Position numbers and translations under genes: made by a program
The notes under the pieces: generated by a model
What the model was told of the DNA's origin: nothing
Seen by the model: the letters and a program-made list of their open reading frames with translations, nothing else
Databases searched by the model: none
In this document: piece by piece, positions 46,437 to 59,453 of the stretch
Position numbering within the stretch: position 1 is the first letter of the stretch
Layout: every line of letters begins with the position of its first letter
Source: Crocodylus rhombifer
Lineage: Eukaryota > Chordata > Crocodylia > Crocodylidae
Assembly: GCA_038503035.1 (NCBI GenBank)
Contig: JAVSML010019084.1
Span: 55,282 to 119,281 of the forward strand
Direction: 5' to 3'
Length of the DNA stretch: 64,000 nt

Positions 46437-48080
46437 CTCAATTACAAATTGCCACAACGCACCCCAGTAGAACCTTCTGCAAGCATGAGTGGGCATTGTG
46501 CTTTTTGTCCAAGGACAGATGACTGCAAAACCTGGAAACAATGTGAAGATTGAAAGCGATTTGCTTGTGTGCACCCTAGTACATCACTGCTGCCTTGTGA
46601 GGAATGCAATATTTAGTTAAAACAGTTAGGAAATGTTTTTGGAAGTAACTGTTAGTTTGAAAACGGTCTGAACTGCAGACTTAGCAAGTTGTTTATTCAC
46701 ATTTTGAAAATCTAAAAAAAAATTAAATGTTGTTTATCATTCTAGTTAAATAATGTTTTGGGTTCAAATCATCATAAATACTCCTTCGAACAATTTGTAT
46801 GTTTAATAAATAGTTTTTGGTACCTTTATACTGTTGTCACTGGTTCCATTTTGCTCATGCAGGTGGGGTAACGAGTTACGCCATGAGACCAACAATGTTA
46901 ATTGCAGGGTAATGTTATCTCATGAGAACAATAGTTAGTTTCATGAGAAGGGATGAGGGTTAAGCTGTATGAGAGTTCCAGTAGCACCTGGAGAAGTTAG
47001 AGCTCTCGTACTGGATGCAGGTTTAGCTACATGCCAGGATGGAGTTTCAGTTAAATTCCACAAGATCTTTGGCATTTTGAGGGGACAGTAGTACTGCCTG
47101 GCAAGTTCTTTGAAGGCAGGGTACCGTTGCAACTTATAGACTAACTTAAGTTTTCCAGAGACAGATCCTGGCAGTGTAAAAGTGACTGGCTTGCCAAAAG
47201 AAGAGGGAAAAGATCACTGTGATATCTCTGAAGACATCTTGAGTAATTTTGGGAATTCCTAGATCTTGGCAGGGGCAGCTGCTGGGAGAGGTAGAGAAAG
47301 ACCAATTAGAGAGAAGTTCATGATGGAAGGAAGTATTGTGAAACATTCCTGTGCCCTGCCCTCCTCTACTTTCAGCTATATTAAATGTACTGAACTCAAA
47401 TCCAAGTTCATTTAAGGTTAGCAGTGAATATTTAACATAGCAGTTATTGTGAGGTGGAGTTTGTCCCAGGGGGATACTGCATAGAATTATGGTGTGCCAA
47501 ATCAGTCTGCTGGTTTTTGCAGTTAATCCACACCACAACACAGAGACTGACCATCTGCTTCAGAGTTAAGTTAGACTTACGCTTAGTCCTTTCTGTAACA
47601 AAGACCATAACAAAACCATCCAGCTAGAATCAGACCCTACTTCTTTTCCTTTTGCATTGCACTGCTGCAGTGGAACTGCTGCCTTTCCCATTAGTGGATT
47701 TGCTCCGGCTCCTGGTGTTAGTGGTCTCTTTCTTAGGCTGTGCACGTCAGTCCATGCTCCCCTGGGTAGTTTTGTTCCTTGCCCACCTGAGTGCTGATAC
47801 TATGGTAAAAATAACTGCACGGAAATGAGAGCACTGATTGGGATTTAAATAAAATTTACATAAAACTCTGCCTTGAGTACTAATTAATTAGGTGTTAAGA
47901 GCCACTAAATGGGGCCTGTCTGATGTGCCAAGTGAGGAATGCTACCAATAACAACTCACAAATGCTTTTTGTGGCCTTGCTCTGTCTGCTGCACCCAAGC
48001 CTATAGTCCTGGGGTTTATTTCACTATTGGCATAAGTGTCTCTGTATTGGCTATAGCTAGCAGTGAAGTTAGCCCCTGTG
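46437..48080. other. About 1.6 kb of unique sequence, no gene recognised
   Basis: A 131-codon minus-strand ORF (47146-47541) is the longest here. It is Ser-, Thr- and Cys-rich with no family I recognise and no support as an exon. Confidence 0.35.
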
Positions 48081-48128
48081 TCATAGAATCAGAAAAGTAG
48101 GGGTGGAAGAGGCCTCAGGAGGTCAAAT
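48081..48128 (-). mobile_element. CR1 LINE 3' tail fragment, minus strand
   Basis: The string tcatagaatcagaaaagtag followed by ggaagaggcctcaggaggtca is the antisense of the last bases of a CR1 3' end. It is cut off exactly where the hAT-like element starts. Confidence 0.65.
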
Positions 48129-49036
48129 CAGGGGTAGGCAAAATACAGCCTGCAGACCGAATCTGGCCTGCCAGGCAATTCCATCTGGCCCACAGGGCCC
48201 CTCTGTGAACCCTAGCCCTGGCTGCCCCTCTGCAAGCAGTGCCTCTGTGCAGGAGATACAGATCTGATTGCTAAAAACCCCCTCCCACACTCGCCTGGAC
48301 TGCCCCCAGCCCTGAGCTGCCACCACCTGCAGCTGGGGACTGGGGTGGAAGCATGCTAGGGGGCTGTGTGGGGCTGGTCCTGCACCCTGCCACCACACGT
48401 GGCTGGGGGCTTGGGTGGGAGCACTAATTGGGTTGGTTGGGGCTGACCCTGAATGCTGCCACCATCAGCACCCAGGGACTGGGGTGGGAGTGCAGGGAGT
48501 TGTACACTACAAGGCCAGGCAGGACTGGCCCCACTCATTGCCACCACATGCAGCTCCAGAGACTCGGATGCTCCAGGGTCTCTGATGACCCCTGCCCTCC
48601 ACCCACACCTTCTCACAGTCCGCACACCCCTGCCTCCCACATCCCACCACACACAATATACAAGAGTAGGACTGTATTTTGAGCTATTATGCAATTGCCT
48701 CTAGATACATTATGCAAACATACGTATACCAGGGCAATTAAAAAATAAAAAATAAAATAAGTTCTAGTAGATGACTGATTTTTTTTTGTTAGTATATGAT
48801 TGGGGGTTTTTTTCTGGTTTCTTGATGGCAACTCCTCCACTCCCAAAAGGAGTACTTCTGGGGCAAGCAGAAGGACTTCTGGTGATAAAGGTCAGGGTTA
48901 GGGGGCAGGACTTCTCATCCCAAGATGGCCGCCAGGCGGTGGGGCACCTGCCAAGGGGTGGGGCTACCCTTGCGGCCCTCAATAGCTCACCAAAAGTTGT
49001 TAAGCGGCCTTCCAGCCAAGATAATTGCCCACCCTG
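48129..49036. mobile_element. hAT-like non-autonomous element, about 0.9 kb
   Basis: The left end CAGGGGTAGGCAAAATACAG and the reverse complement of the right end CAGGGTGGGCAATTATCTTG form imperfect inverted repeats of the CAGGGGTGGGCAA hAT type. The flanking octamers (ggtcaaat and gttataaa) match weakly. GC-rich ORFs on both strands (up to 112 codons, 48356-48694 minus) have no transposase motif. Confidence 0.65.
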
Positions 49037-49892
49037 GTTATAAACTGTTGGACAAAGGTTAGTACCGCCAGGCTTTAAGTCTGGCCCCTACTTGCTCTGG
49101 GGCTACTGGATAGTTTTCTGTACTGCTATGTGAGGTGCTTTGTGCCTGTGGCATGTGAGAGAAGACAACACGGACCATTCTGGACAATGTTACCATGTGG
49201 TTGCCTGCAATTACAGGGGGCTGAACTTGACTTTTTAGGAGGTGCTTTCCAGTCCATTGTTCTCATGTGCAGGGCAGTGGGCCTAATTCTTGATGTCCCT
49301 TGCTTCCCTCGCCAGCTGAAAGTGAATGCATCATCAGGTTCAGCCTTTATGGAGGAAGTGGGGGCACAGCTCTTCAATCAGTGGCAGTCCCTCAGGCCAA
49401 CTTTCCCCATCTATTACACGTATTACAACAGACAGCTCAGTGGCTTGTGGTGACTTACTAGTTAATTAAGCAATAAGATGTACCAGTCGGGATGACACCA
49501 TCAATTAACTTGTCCCTCGTATTATCTAATTCTATGTATCTATGATTTTTTTAACTGTGCTTTATATGTGATGGCCTATTAAAATTTACGGTGTTCTGTA
49601 ACATGCCTTGCCATCATGATAAAATGGGTCATTTGAGTTGCTAAGTAGCGGAGGTTCTGGTGCTTGAGTCATTTTAGCCTGGATGGGACCTTACTCTATA
49701 CCACAATATAGACCACCACTCAGCTTTAACTGAAATAAAACTGGATTGCATGATCATGTGAGGGCTTCTCTCATGAATTACTTTGGCCTACCTTCTGATA
49801 CTTACTCTCAGTGACAGAATGCTGTACAACACAAAATGTCCTGAAATCAGTGAGACTCCTCACAGTGTAAGGACCTGATCCACAACCTAGAG
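49037..49892. other. Unique sequence with a possible CR1 tail
   Basis: The string attctatgtatctatgattt at about 49530-49550 resembles a degenerate plus-strand CR1 tail. The 107-codon plus-strand ORF at 49130-49453 has no recognisable family and is not supported as a gene. Confidence 0.35.
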
Positions 49893-50127
49893 CAATGGTT
49901 CTCAAATTTCTTTTTCCGCAGACCACTTGAAAATCACTGAGGGTCTCAGTGGACCATTTAAACTTTTTTTTGCTCTATGAATCAAAGCACACAACTCATA
50001 TTTTAATATCAGTAATTGTACCCGACAAGTACAGATATTCCTGATTGTTCTGCAATCTTTCTGCGGACCACCTAAACAGAGCTGGTGGACCAGTGGTGGT
50101 CCATGGACCACAGGTTGAGATCTTCTG
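49893..50127. mobile_element. hAT MITE of the CAGTGGTTCTCAA type
   Basis: The left end CAATGGTTCTCAAATTTC and the inverse of the right end CAGAAGATCTCAACCTGTGG enclose 235 bp. The flanks acctagag (49885-49892) and gcatagag (50128-50135) share 6 of 8 bases. There is no coding capacity. Confidence 0.7.
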
Positions 50128-50135
50128 GCATAGAG

Positions 50136-51067
50136 CCTCCTATTTGCAGTTGGCTGGGAAAAATACTGACAGAACTCTTTCTTATATCGATGTTTCCACT
50201 TCATCAAAATTGAATCATATCCGGGAGACAACTCATTTTGACAGCATTCTGATGGAGTGTTGCTTTGTCTTCTGCCAGGATCACCTTCCAGGCTCCTCAA
50301 CATTTTTTCCTCCTGCCTAGTGAACTGACTCAGAGTCAGGCACCAGGGCTTCCATTGTCACTGGCTCAAGCAGACTGCTTCAAAGCTGGGACTCCATTTC
50401 CTGTCATGGAGAATTTCAGAATTTGGGGTTGAGGGGGAAAGCGTTTCCAATCAGAACAAAACCAGGTTTCTAAACATCAAACTCCTTTGTGTAACCCAAT
50501 TACCTTTCTCCAGGCAACTTGACTCACACTGACTTCAATGAGCTGTGGGTTAAGCCATTACTCCATGTAAGTAAAGATGGTAAAATCTGTCCCTATAATT
50601 CTGATGCATAAAAGGGCATTTTTAATGGGTTGATATACTACATCTTTCACTTTTTAGCCATTACTCTTGGGTGCTATGGCACCATAGTTTCTAAGGGCCT
50701 TGGAAGTGATTAATGTGAAATTTCCCTGTTGTATCATTCCTCTAACTAGCCTCTAGATGTGTCTAGAGCTGAAAAAAATACTGGCCTGCTTTAAGCTGAC
50801 ACACACAAAAAAAAAAATCCCAGAAGACAGTTTCTTCCTGGTCTTTTTCTGTAAAGAATGATCAGCTAAACTTTGGCAATGTTTTCTCCATTTGCTGCCC
50901 CTCAGAACTTTTCACTACTTTGACTGCCCCTAAAGTAGTTCAAAGCTTTGAATGCCCTCAGGCTTAGTCATGCCATTTTCAGTTGTGAGCTGTGTCAGAT
51001 TGGATAAGCTACATTGATCCCTACTGGGACCTTAACCTTTGAGGTGAGTCAAGTGCTCTTTTTTTAT
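50136..51067. other. Unique sequence, no gene recognised
   Basis: No gene or repeat is recognised. Confidence 0.4.
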
Positions 51068-51850
51068 TACCCATATTTACTTGAGTCCAAGATGACTATG
51101 AATTTAGGATGACCCCAAAATAATAATTCTATACATGAAAAATGTATAAATATGTTATAATTTTCCATTTATACAATCTAATTGCTGACTCATAAATTTG
51201 TCACCCCCTCCACAACCGCTGCAGAGGGGCAAGCAGTGGGGGGGAGGGGAGCAGAGGATAACAGGCAGTGGGGGCATCAAGTGGACTGCCCCCTGCCCCT
51301 TGTTCCCTGCTACCTGTCCCCCTCACCACTTGCACCCCTGCTGCATGCCTGCTCCAGTGCTTGTCCCCGGCACTTGCCGTTCCCCAGTGCCTGTACCCCC
51401 ATGACTGCACCTCCCAGTGCCTGCCTTCCCCACTGCCACTTACTCAACCTCACAGCTCCAGTTCCAGCCCCGGGCACAGAGAACATGGTTACTCTGGCAT
51501 CCTCCCAGACATGCAGCTGTGACTGCAGTGGTGGCAAGCCCGGCCCTGAGTTGGAGCCAGAGCTGGAGTTGCTGCCACTGCTGCTGCTGCTTCTGTTACT
51601 ACATGGCCTGGTGGAGGCTGAGAGGACCAGCTCTGTCCTGGGCTAGAACAGGAGCTGAGAAGGAGGGTAAGTGGCAGCTGGAGGAGTGAGGGAGGTACAG
51701 GCACTGGAGGGTGGCAAGTGGCCAAGAAGGTGGGGCCAGGCACTGTGGCAGGCATGCAGCAGAGGTGCAAATGGTGTGTGTGGGGGGAGGGGAACAGGCA
51801 GCAGGGGGTATGGGGCAGGAGGCAGGCCACTTGACTCCCTCACAGCTTTG
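51068..51850. mobile_element. GC-rich foldback element
   Basis: An AT-rich left end (acccatatttacttgagtcc, then aagatgac) resembles the terminus of a TA-targeting MITE. It is followed by a large imperfect palindrome: about 51266-51455 is the inverse of about 51655-51842. The best conserved part is ctgctgcatgcctg at about 51337-51350 on the left arm and its inverse near 51750-51763. The central loop contains a CTG-rich run. The left arm and right arm translate on opposite strands to similar Pro/Ser/His/Cys-rich peptides, which is why ORFs of 154 and 113 codons appear. They are not genes. The right terminus is not recognised. Confidence 0.6.
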
Positions 51851-53273
51851 CTATCTAAACGTATACATTTGACATACATAATTTTGGAGTGTCTACTTGA
51901 TTCAGCTTTCACCCTCAGAATAGATACGTTAAGTTCCATGTAGTGTAGTTTTCCAGTAAGGTATTTAAAATGGACCTGTCAACTCTTAAAGGAGCTCACA
52001 ATTCATACTGTACAAGCAGGACCTGTTCCCTTGCCACTATACAAGCTTTTCTTGTCCAACATAGTTGTGCCACATGTTGTGAGCTTGTCTGTTGATGACC
52101 TGGCTCCAGAGGCTGTTGCTGATGAGTGATGTTTTGAATGTATACTGTAATTTGTAGCGTACTTTGAACTTCCTATAGCCATGGACATCTTAAAGGAGGC
52201 ATATTGTTACAGTTAGGTTACATGTATTCTGTAAACCTTAGTGGACATGATTTAAGGTGCCTGCAGCTACAGGCAACATGTCAAAGTATAAAATGTTTAA
52301 AATGTCCCTAGCTGCTTGTGTCCCTGGAAAGGTATTCATAGCTAACTGCAGAGCTATTTCTATTTCTTTACAGATTCTTATACCACTCTCAGCGATGTAG
52401 TATCTGAATGCTTTCCTGTCATGCATCAAGCAATGTGATTAATGTCTGCTATCTGTACTGGAATACGTGTCATAAATGCAAATTTACTGTTCCTTACATG
52501 GTGTTCAGGTATATTAGCTCTGTATTTCCCTACCTTCCAGTTTGTTTAATTGTAAATGTATTACCTTAACTTCATGTTTTCTGGCTTTCTAGGGCTCTAA
52601 TTTTTATTAAACCTGAATCTTAATGCTTTCCTGTTTGATTGCAGGCATATATTATATTTAGAAATATAATTCTTCCATTTTTATGTGTGTACTTTTGCTT
52701 GGGTGGCTAGAAGAAGAGAGAAAATATAGGACTGTGTGGTATACTGAAAAAATGTTGTTTTCTGAATGTGAAAGGCCAGCACTACTTGAATAGTTTCACC
52801 ACTTCTGAATTATGTGGGTTGTCCCAAGGGAATACTTCACACAAAAAAAAAAATTTAGATTTTTTTTTTAAGTTTCAATTTTGATTGACCCTCCCTTATT
52901 CATATGCCTCTATCTGCAAATCCAGACTCTTTCAATAAATTGGGTGCAACTGTCCAGATCTTTTAGGGAGCATAATGTTTCATTTGCATCTTTTTGAGGA
53001 CTTTTTAAAAGAATGGCCTACAACACTCCTCTTTCAAATAGAACATGAGGTTTAGCATCTCAGGACTGGAATTTAGCACTGTGTTTTCAACTACAGTGTA
53101 AGTAATATGTTGGAGGGGGAGGGGGGTCAGGGACTGGGACACCAGCCCTGGATGCTGAGTTTGGGGTGAAGAAGGGGAGGGGCAGTAACAGCAGCCCCCT
53201 GTGCTCATGGCCCGACTGCCTCATTTGATAGATCAGCATATGGGGTGCAGAACTGCCCAGCTACACCTCTGGT
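51851..53273. other. About 1.4 kb of unique AT-rich sequence
   Basis: No gene or repeat is recognised. Confidence 0.4.
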
Positions 53274-53499
53274 CAGTGATTTTCAAATTGTGTTCTCTGG
53301 GACTCTGGGGTTTCATGATGGGTCATCAGGGTTTCCACAATGAGAATCTGCACATAATGGTAGAATGGGCCACAAGGCAGTGTGCTGCCATTGCTGGCCA
53401 GGTCACCTGGCTCTGTCAGTCTCCAGGACAGGGGTAGAGGTTCCACAGTAGAAGTGATTTGACAGGGGTCTGTGACTTTAGGAAGTGTGAAAACCACTG
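53274..53499. mobile_element. hAT MITE with 8-bp target duplication
   Basis: The left end CAGTGATTTTCAAATTGTG and the inverse of the right end CAGTGGTTTTCACACTTCC enclose 226 bp. The flanks are cctctggt (53266-53273) and cctctagt (53500-53507), 7 of 8 matching. It is non-coding. Confidence 0.8.
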
Positions 53500-53507
53500 C
53501 CTCTAGT

Positions 53508-56500
53508 TTTCAAGAAGAAAATTTAGAATCTCTCCTTTCTAACGATGTGAAATGCTCAAACAAAATTTTCAAGCTTGTTCCTCCCCACTGCCTCCAGGCC
53601 CTTTTCCATATGCAATAGGCAATCTTAATTCTGATCACAGACATCAGTTCTTGAAAAATCCAAACACAATGTTTTCCTTCATTACATTACCTAAGGCTAA
53701 GCAACACTGAACCCAATAACTTCCTTTCCACTTAAAATACAAATGACTCCTTCCATGAACAGTCATCCATCATCCTGCACACTGATGTCAATGTTATGAG
53801 TCTTTCATAGTTGGGGAAGACAGTGATGCAGCCAAGCATGGTGGGCACATAGATGATGGTGCAGACCAGTGCGTGATAAACATTATTTTGTCACATAATT
53901 CACAGTGCCATCCAACATGCGAGTCAGCCTGCTGTTGCTGTGAGCCTATCATTTGCCTTGCTGTTGAGTTAGACTTTCTTCATGGCCTTGCACAGTTATT
54001 TAATCCCTTGAGGCTACATTGACAAAAATATATAGGTGCTTAAAGATTCCAAGTAGAATTTTCCAATGCTAATCTGCATCTTTAGGTTCCTAAAAATCTC
54101 TGTAAATCAGACCCTTGGATTAGTATGTGCAAAATGCAGGTTTATAGTTTTGTGGGTGATAGCCTATGGTTTCTGTCATGCAGGAGATTAGACTAGTTGA
54201 TTACAAAAATCCCTTAAAGATTTGTGTAGCTATATAGATGAAACCAGAGTTGTAAAATGGAAGGGCTAGGAGAGGCTATAACTAGCAAAAAAGTACTTGT
54301 GGTAATATATCCATACAGAAACATGCATCTTTCCAACATAGTGCTGCTCCTAACAGGTGTTTAGCACAGTCCCCTACTGTCTGAGCTACAAGGAGTCAAA
54401 GGCACTTGGCAGCCAGTAGGACTGGGCCTCATCTGACATGATAATCTCTGAATGATAAATGGCAGAACTATACAATGAATTACAGAGCCATTGGAAAGAT
54501 GAACACATCACAATTCTTTGACAGCCTAACTTGCCCTCTACCTACTATTGCATCTCTGCAAGGACTTAGTTTAACTTTCTAAACCACTGAGCACCCTTAG
54601 GCAGACATCGGGTTTTTTTTTCTTTTTTAAATTAACCTGCCAATTTAATGCTTTCTTATTCTTCACCCAAATGTGCAAAATGTCCTCCTAATTACCCTGG
54701 CCTGAAGCCCAGAATGGACAGTATTCCTTCTCAGCCAAGTGACAGGTTTGCTATACATACATATGTCATACCTTCATAGTTTGCTATCGTGATCCTGGAG
54801 AGGATTTGCTGACACTCATAGGATGCCCAGGGAAATTTACTTATGATTTCTTCACTTCTCAGTAAGACAAATTCATGCCAAGAAGTTCTTCAGGCTACAC
54901 CACTGAATAATTGCTACAAGAAATGCTTCTTGTAGAAAAAAAATACAATCTTGGTCTTTTTTAAAATTTGGCTATATTTTTGCTAACCTCCTGTTTGCAT
55001 ACCCAGGAGTGAAATCCTGGCCCACTGAAACCAGTAGAAATGTTGTCTTTGATGCCAGAACCTTATCCCAGGTATCTCTGTGATTGTGGGGCCAGATTCT
55101 CAGCTGATAAAAATGGATGTAGCACTGCTGGAACCAAGGGAGTTTATACTAGCTGACAATCTGGTCTATGAGCCCAACTGTCCATGGATCAACAGGAATC
55201 AAAACCTGTATAAATGAATTGAAATAGCTTTACTGAAGCTATAAATGCCATTAATTTTAAGAGGTCTGTTATCTCAAGATTTTCTCTGTAATGTCCCCTT
55301 TCCAGAAATATTCTCCTGGTTCTAGTGTTATGGGTCCACATTGTGTTAGACTTTAGAATGATAATGTTTTATGTCAATAGCATGGCTCATTCAAAGAAGT
55401 CACAAGGGAATTGGATTCGTTGTCAGAGGTGTGTGATAAATCAATTATTCATGTGGCTTAATGTGAATACTGTTTCTACATATGTAATGTAATTATGTGG
55501 GATAGGTAGTCTTCTCTCTCTCCCCCTCTCTCTCCCTCCTCTCCCTCTCTTTCTGCTCATCCCCCCCCCCCCATGTATGAATCACTCATAAATTTGAAGG
55601 AAGACTGCAGGGACTATTTCATGTTATTTCTCTATACAGGCTCTGATCCCCAAATCAGGTCTTTTGGCTACTAGAGTATTAGGAATGATAGGAAACAGGC
55701 AGGGACAGAAAGAAGAGTGCGCTTATTATGTATTATTCACCATCTTCTCTTTCTGTGTATAACTCTAACCCTTCCTCATGCTGTAAGATTGAAAAAATAC
55801 CCAATTTGTTTGGATCAGAAATGTCTACCTGAACTACATTTACACCTTCTGCATGGCAGTGTAAACAGACTCATAGTACCCTGTTCCAGTGGAAAAAACC
55901 TCTTTATTCCTAGTAGTTCACAGTACAATAGTCAACGGGGAGCCAGAGGTTCATGTAATTCTTCATAAAAATAATACAGAAATTCCTCACAAATGATCAC
56001 CTTTGAAAACACAGCAAAGCTGCTAGGTCATTGCAAAAATGTTTATTGCAAGCAGGTTGCAGCTGGGCGACTTATGCTTCAGCAAACACTTCCTCTCCTG
56101 CTCTCCCCCTTACCCCCACACCCGGCACCCACCCTCTAACACACTTTTGATATTTGACAAAGCCATCTTCCCAGGCCATTCAGCTGTGACATTTCCTCAA
56201 GCATGTTCTATCCTTGTCAACATGACACTAGGCAGGAAATCTTTCAAAATGTGTGTATGAAAGAAGAGACCTCAACATGAGCTTAGCAGCAAGCTGGAAC
56301 TTGGGTAAATATAAAGTTCAGTTAGCATAAAAATAATGTGGCAAAGAATATACTACTGCATGAATCTCTAAGACAGAATAATAATCTCTTCCTGTTATAG
56401 AGCGCCTTTCTTTGGAGGCTCCAAGATATCATGCATACAGAAATCATGTTGCTGACTATGGAAATACAGCCATATGTTGGAATATAAACTGTTAATCTAC

Positions 56501-56879
56501 AATGGGCTGGGCAGGAAATGAAGATCACTATATCTGATGGAAACTGCTAGGGAAATTTTAAGGAAGCAGAACTTAATTACCCAAGCCAGGTTAGGTGGAC
56601 AGCATCCCCCAGATTGCTTCCTACATTAGCTCAGTTGCTGTAGAACTTTCTCCTATGTATTTTTGGCCATGTTTATGCCACTACCTTGCTGATTCTGGGA
56701 CTGCTGCTAAGAAACAATCCTCATTCACTCGAGCTCCACCTGCTCCCAGGCCGAGGAGTTTGTCAACATAGGTGGCTCAGAAAAGTCTTGAGCACAGACC
56801 TGAGGGTTGTCTTCTTTCCCAGCTGGAACTGTGGCATGCTCAGGATTGAGCTCAACTCAGGCTCAGCTGTGTTCGGGGC
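53508..56879. other. About 3.4 kb of unique sequence with one pyrimidine tract
   Basis: No gene is recognised. The stretch holds the polypyrimidine microsatellite at 55511-55572. Short ORFs near 55717-56260 have no recognisable family. Confidence 0.4.
55511..55572. repeat. Polypyrimidine (TC/TCCC)n tract ending in a C-run
   Basis: An interrupted CT-rich run ends in about 12 consecutive C. It is direct simple sequence, possibly prone to triplex formation and assembly error. Confidence 0.9.
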
Positions 56880-57055
56880 ATGGGCGACTGGTACCTCTTG
56901 AGTCTGGGGGGCCACTTGGAGAAGCTGGTGGCAGTGGTAGGGATGGGGCTGGTGAGCACCCGCAGAAGCCGCTGGCAGTGTTGGCGGTGGGGACAGCCCT
57001 GTCGGGGGGGGGGAGGGCATGTGCCCCCCATGCACCCGCTACCAGTTGCCTATGG
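56880..57055. mobile_element. GC-rich repeat related to 42620-42960, tentative
   Basis: The right end (gcatgtgccccccatgcacc, then gctaccagttgcctatgg) is the inverse of the left end of the 42.6-kb repeat. It contains a G-run near 57005. Boundaries on the left are not defined. Confidence 0.35.
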
Positions 57056-59045
57056 TTAATGGGGTGGTATGGACATGGTCTTTGGTGACCTAGGTTTTGG
57101 GCCTATTATGCAAGAGAAGAGAGATGGAGAAGGCTCAGGTCTTAAGGGTGGTTTCACACATTCAGGTGAACCATTACTAAGTGCAGTTAAAACACATGCA
57201 AATGCACATTCAGGTGGTTTAGTTCCACCATGCATTAGAAAGTTTTCCCTGTCAGGCCAGGATTATTTTGTTACATGTTACATTTAACATATGTTATATG
57301 TAGAGCGTAGTAAGTATTAATCAAACTCATCCTCTGAGTTTCAATGGCATACGAAAGCATTTTGCTTGACACATGCATCCCAGGGTGGATGTTGGGAAAG
57401 AGGCCAGGGCTATGCTGCCACAACATAGATCAGACCCCTCTTGGCTCTCACGCTGTCTGTTGAGGGTGTTTTGGGCAATTTGCCCAAAAATGTTGCTGAT
57501 CTCTGGACTGCATCCTAGGTGTACACAACAGTCACTGCTAATAATAGAGACTGCAGCATTAATTATGTCAGAAATGGGCAGCTTGTATCATGCATGCCAC
57601 AAAGAGCATGGAGAACCTTTGTGTGGCATGGGGCTGATCAGGTAGGGGAAAGGCGGTACAGCAGCAGGTAAGGCAGGAAGCAGACAGCAGAGCAGCAGAT
57701 CAAGCAGGGGAAAGGGATCAGAGTGGCATTTAGGGAAGGTATGGGGCTAATCTGTGGCACACCTCCCAAAAAGGTTGACCTGTGGACATAACTAGCAGTG
57801 CTATTTTCATGTGCACAAAATGCAAAGCATTTTCAGCCAAGATGGCTTCTAATTCAGAGTATGGAAAAACACAGAGAAAGAAAGAACAAATATAAAGTTT
57901 TCAGTAGGGGGAAGAGAGAGGGAGTTATCACAGTAATGACGCTATACTCTCTTTCTGTAACACCAAATGGCAGTTGCCCCTGTGCCCATTCCCTTTAAAT
58001 GGAAAGTCACCAGAGTAAAAGAAGTCTGCTACCTGTTATCTAGAAATGCCACCGTGAAGGGATTTCGGAGCACTGTTCATAGCCAGAGTGCAGATTCCTA
58101 AAAAGTCAGTGCATATTTTTGATGTTTCACATCACACACTTCAGGCCCTTGATAAGAGAAGAAGAAAAAAGGGAAAGAGAAAGGAGGGAGGGAGAATAAG
58201 AAGTAGGAGATCTTGAGATGTCTCTGCTCTGGCTCTGCCTTCACATGTAGTTTTACACAAGTCACTTAAACTCTCTGGATGTTTATACATATGCTGCAGG
58301 AGTTGAGAGGGAGGGGGGCTTTAATTAGAGTGGCTCTAAAGGAAGTACTAAATGATGGTGCAGTAACAATGGTGCCATAGGGGCTCATGTAGAAGCACCC
58401 TCTAGATCCAATTCTCCTCCTTATTGCATGGAGTGTGCCAGTTATACCAAGTGGATAGAGGGAGAATGGAGCCCCTAGAAACTTCTTTGGTACTGACAGC
58501 CTCTCCATCTGATATAGATCTGGCTACAGCCCATCCACCTCAGGGAACACATGGGGACATTCCTGGCTTTAGGGACCACTGCTTCACTCTGTCCTGACTT
58601 GGGTTAAGAATTAGGACATTAGTTGGTATGAGGGGTTAAAATTCCTAAACCAGGATTTGGATGGGGGTGAAGATGGTATGGGGGCAAAAATACCATCAGC
58701 CTTGCACTGAGCATAACTCCAGTGCAAGAATGACTTGGCCATTCTGTGCCTTATCTTCCACAGCTGAAAAGCAGGGCTAATTTATACTACTTACTTACCT
58801 AATTCATTGTGAGAAAAAAATCAGTTAACATTTGTACGGCACAGGGAACAAGTAAATAGCAACATTGTGCCAAGTATTATTCCCTGTCCCTAGACACCAT
58901 GATTCTTTAGAAATAGAGCAGTATATTAAACTAGATGGAAGGTGTGGGAATGAAGATGGAGGAAATGTACAAACATACTATTGTATTTATGTTGTACTGA
59001 AACTATGGAGAATAATGCATACTGCCCACCTAATTGCTGATGAGG

Positions 59046-59048
<3 letters not shown>
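57056..59048. other. About 2 kb of unique sequence, no gene recognised
   Basis: Short ORFs at 57069-57998 and 58266-58508 have no recognisable domain. No repeat is recognised with confidence. Confidence 0.4.

Positions 59049-59092
<44 letters not shown>
59049..59092. repeat. (TA)22 microsatellite
   Basis: There are 22 uninterrupted TA units. It produces the alternating Ile-Tyr run in the overlapping 103-codon ORF, which is therefore not evidence for a gene. Confidence 1.
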
Positions 59093-59093
<1 letters not shown>

Positions 59094-59453
59094 CTAGAGA
59101 GAATTTCATTTGCTTAAAGTGTCTACTCATAATTCCTCCCAGATACCACTGTCACCATAACTGGAAGAGCAAATAACTGGTTTGGTAGTGGAAATAAAGG
59201 GATTATAGGGGAGCTCATACTTCAATAATGAGTTTACCTTTAGCTGCATACATGGAGCTTAATGAACTCTGGTAAGCTCCTCTTATTCAGCTCTTAAGTA
59301 AACCTGACATGCTTACAGCTAGCATTGGGATGAAGTCCAAGGACAGGCTGAGGTAGCACTTCCCAGGGGAAGAGAGACCAGCCTGCCTGAGCTCACCTCA
59401 AGATCTTGGGACTCTACCACCTGTACACACAAAACCACAAGTAGGGGTTAGTG

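Noticed and set aside
48129..49036. Clean 8-bp target duplication for this hAT-like element
   Set aside because: The flanking octamers match at only half their positions, so the element call rests on the inverted termini alone.
51182..51646. 154-codon ORF with Leu-rich C-terminal stretch resembling a membrane segment
   Set aside because: The Leu run is the CTG-rich loop of the foldback element, and the mirror arm gives a similar ORF on the other strand.
58865..59176. 103-codon ORF with Tyr-Ile repeat
   Set aside because: The repeat is the translated (TA)22 microsatellite.
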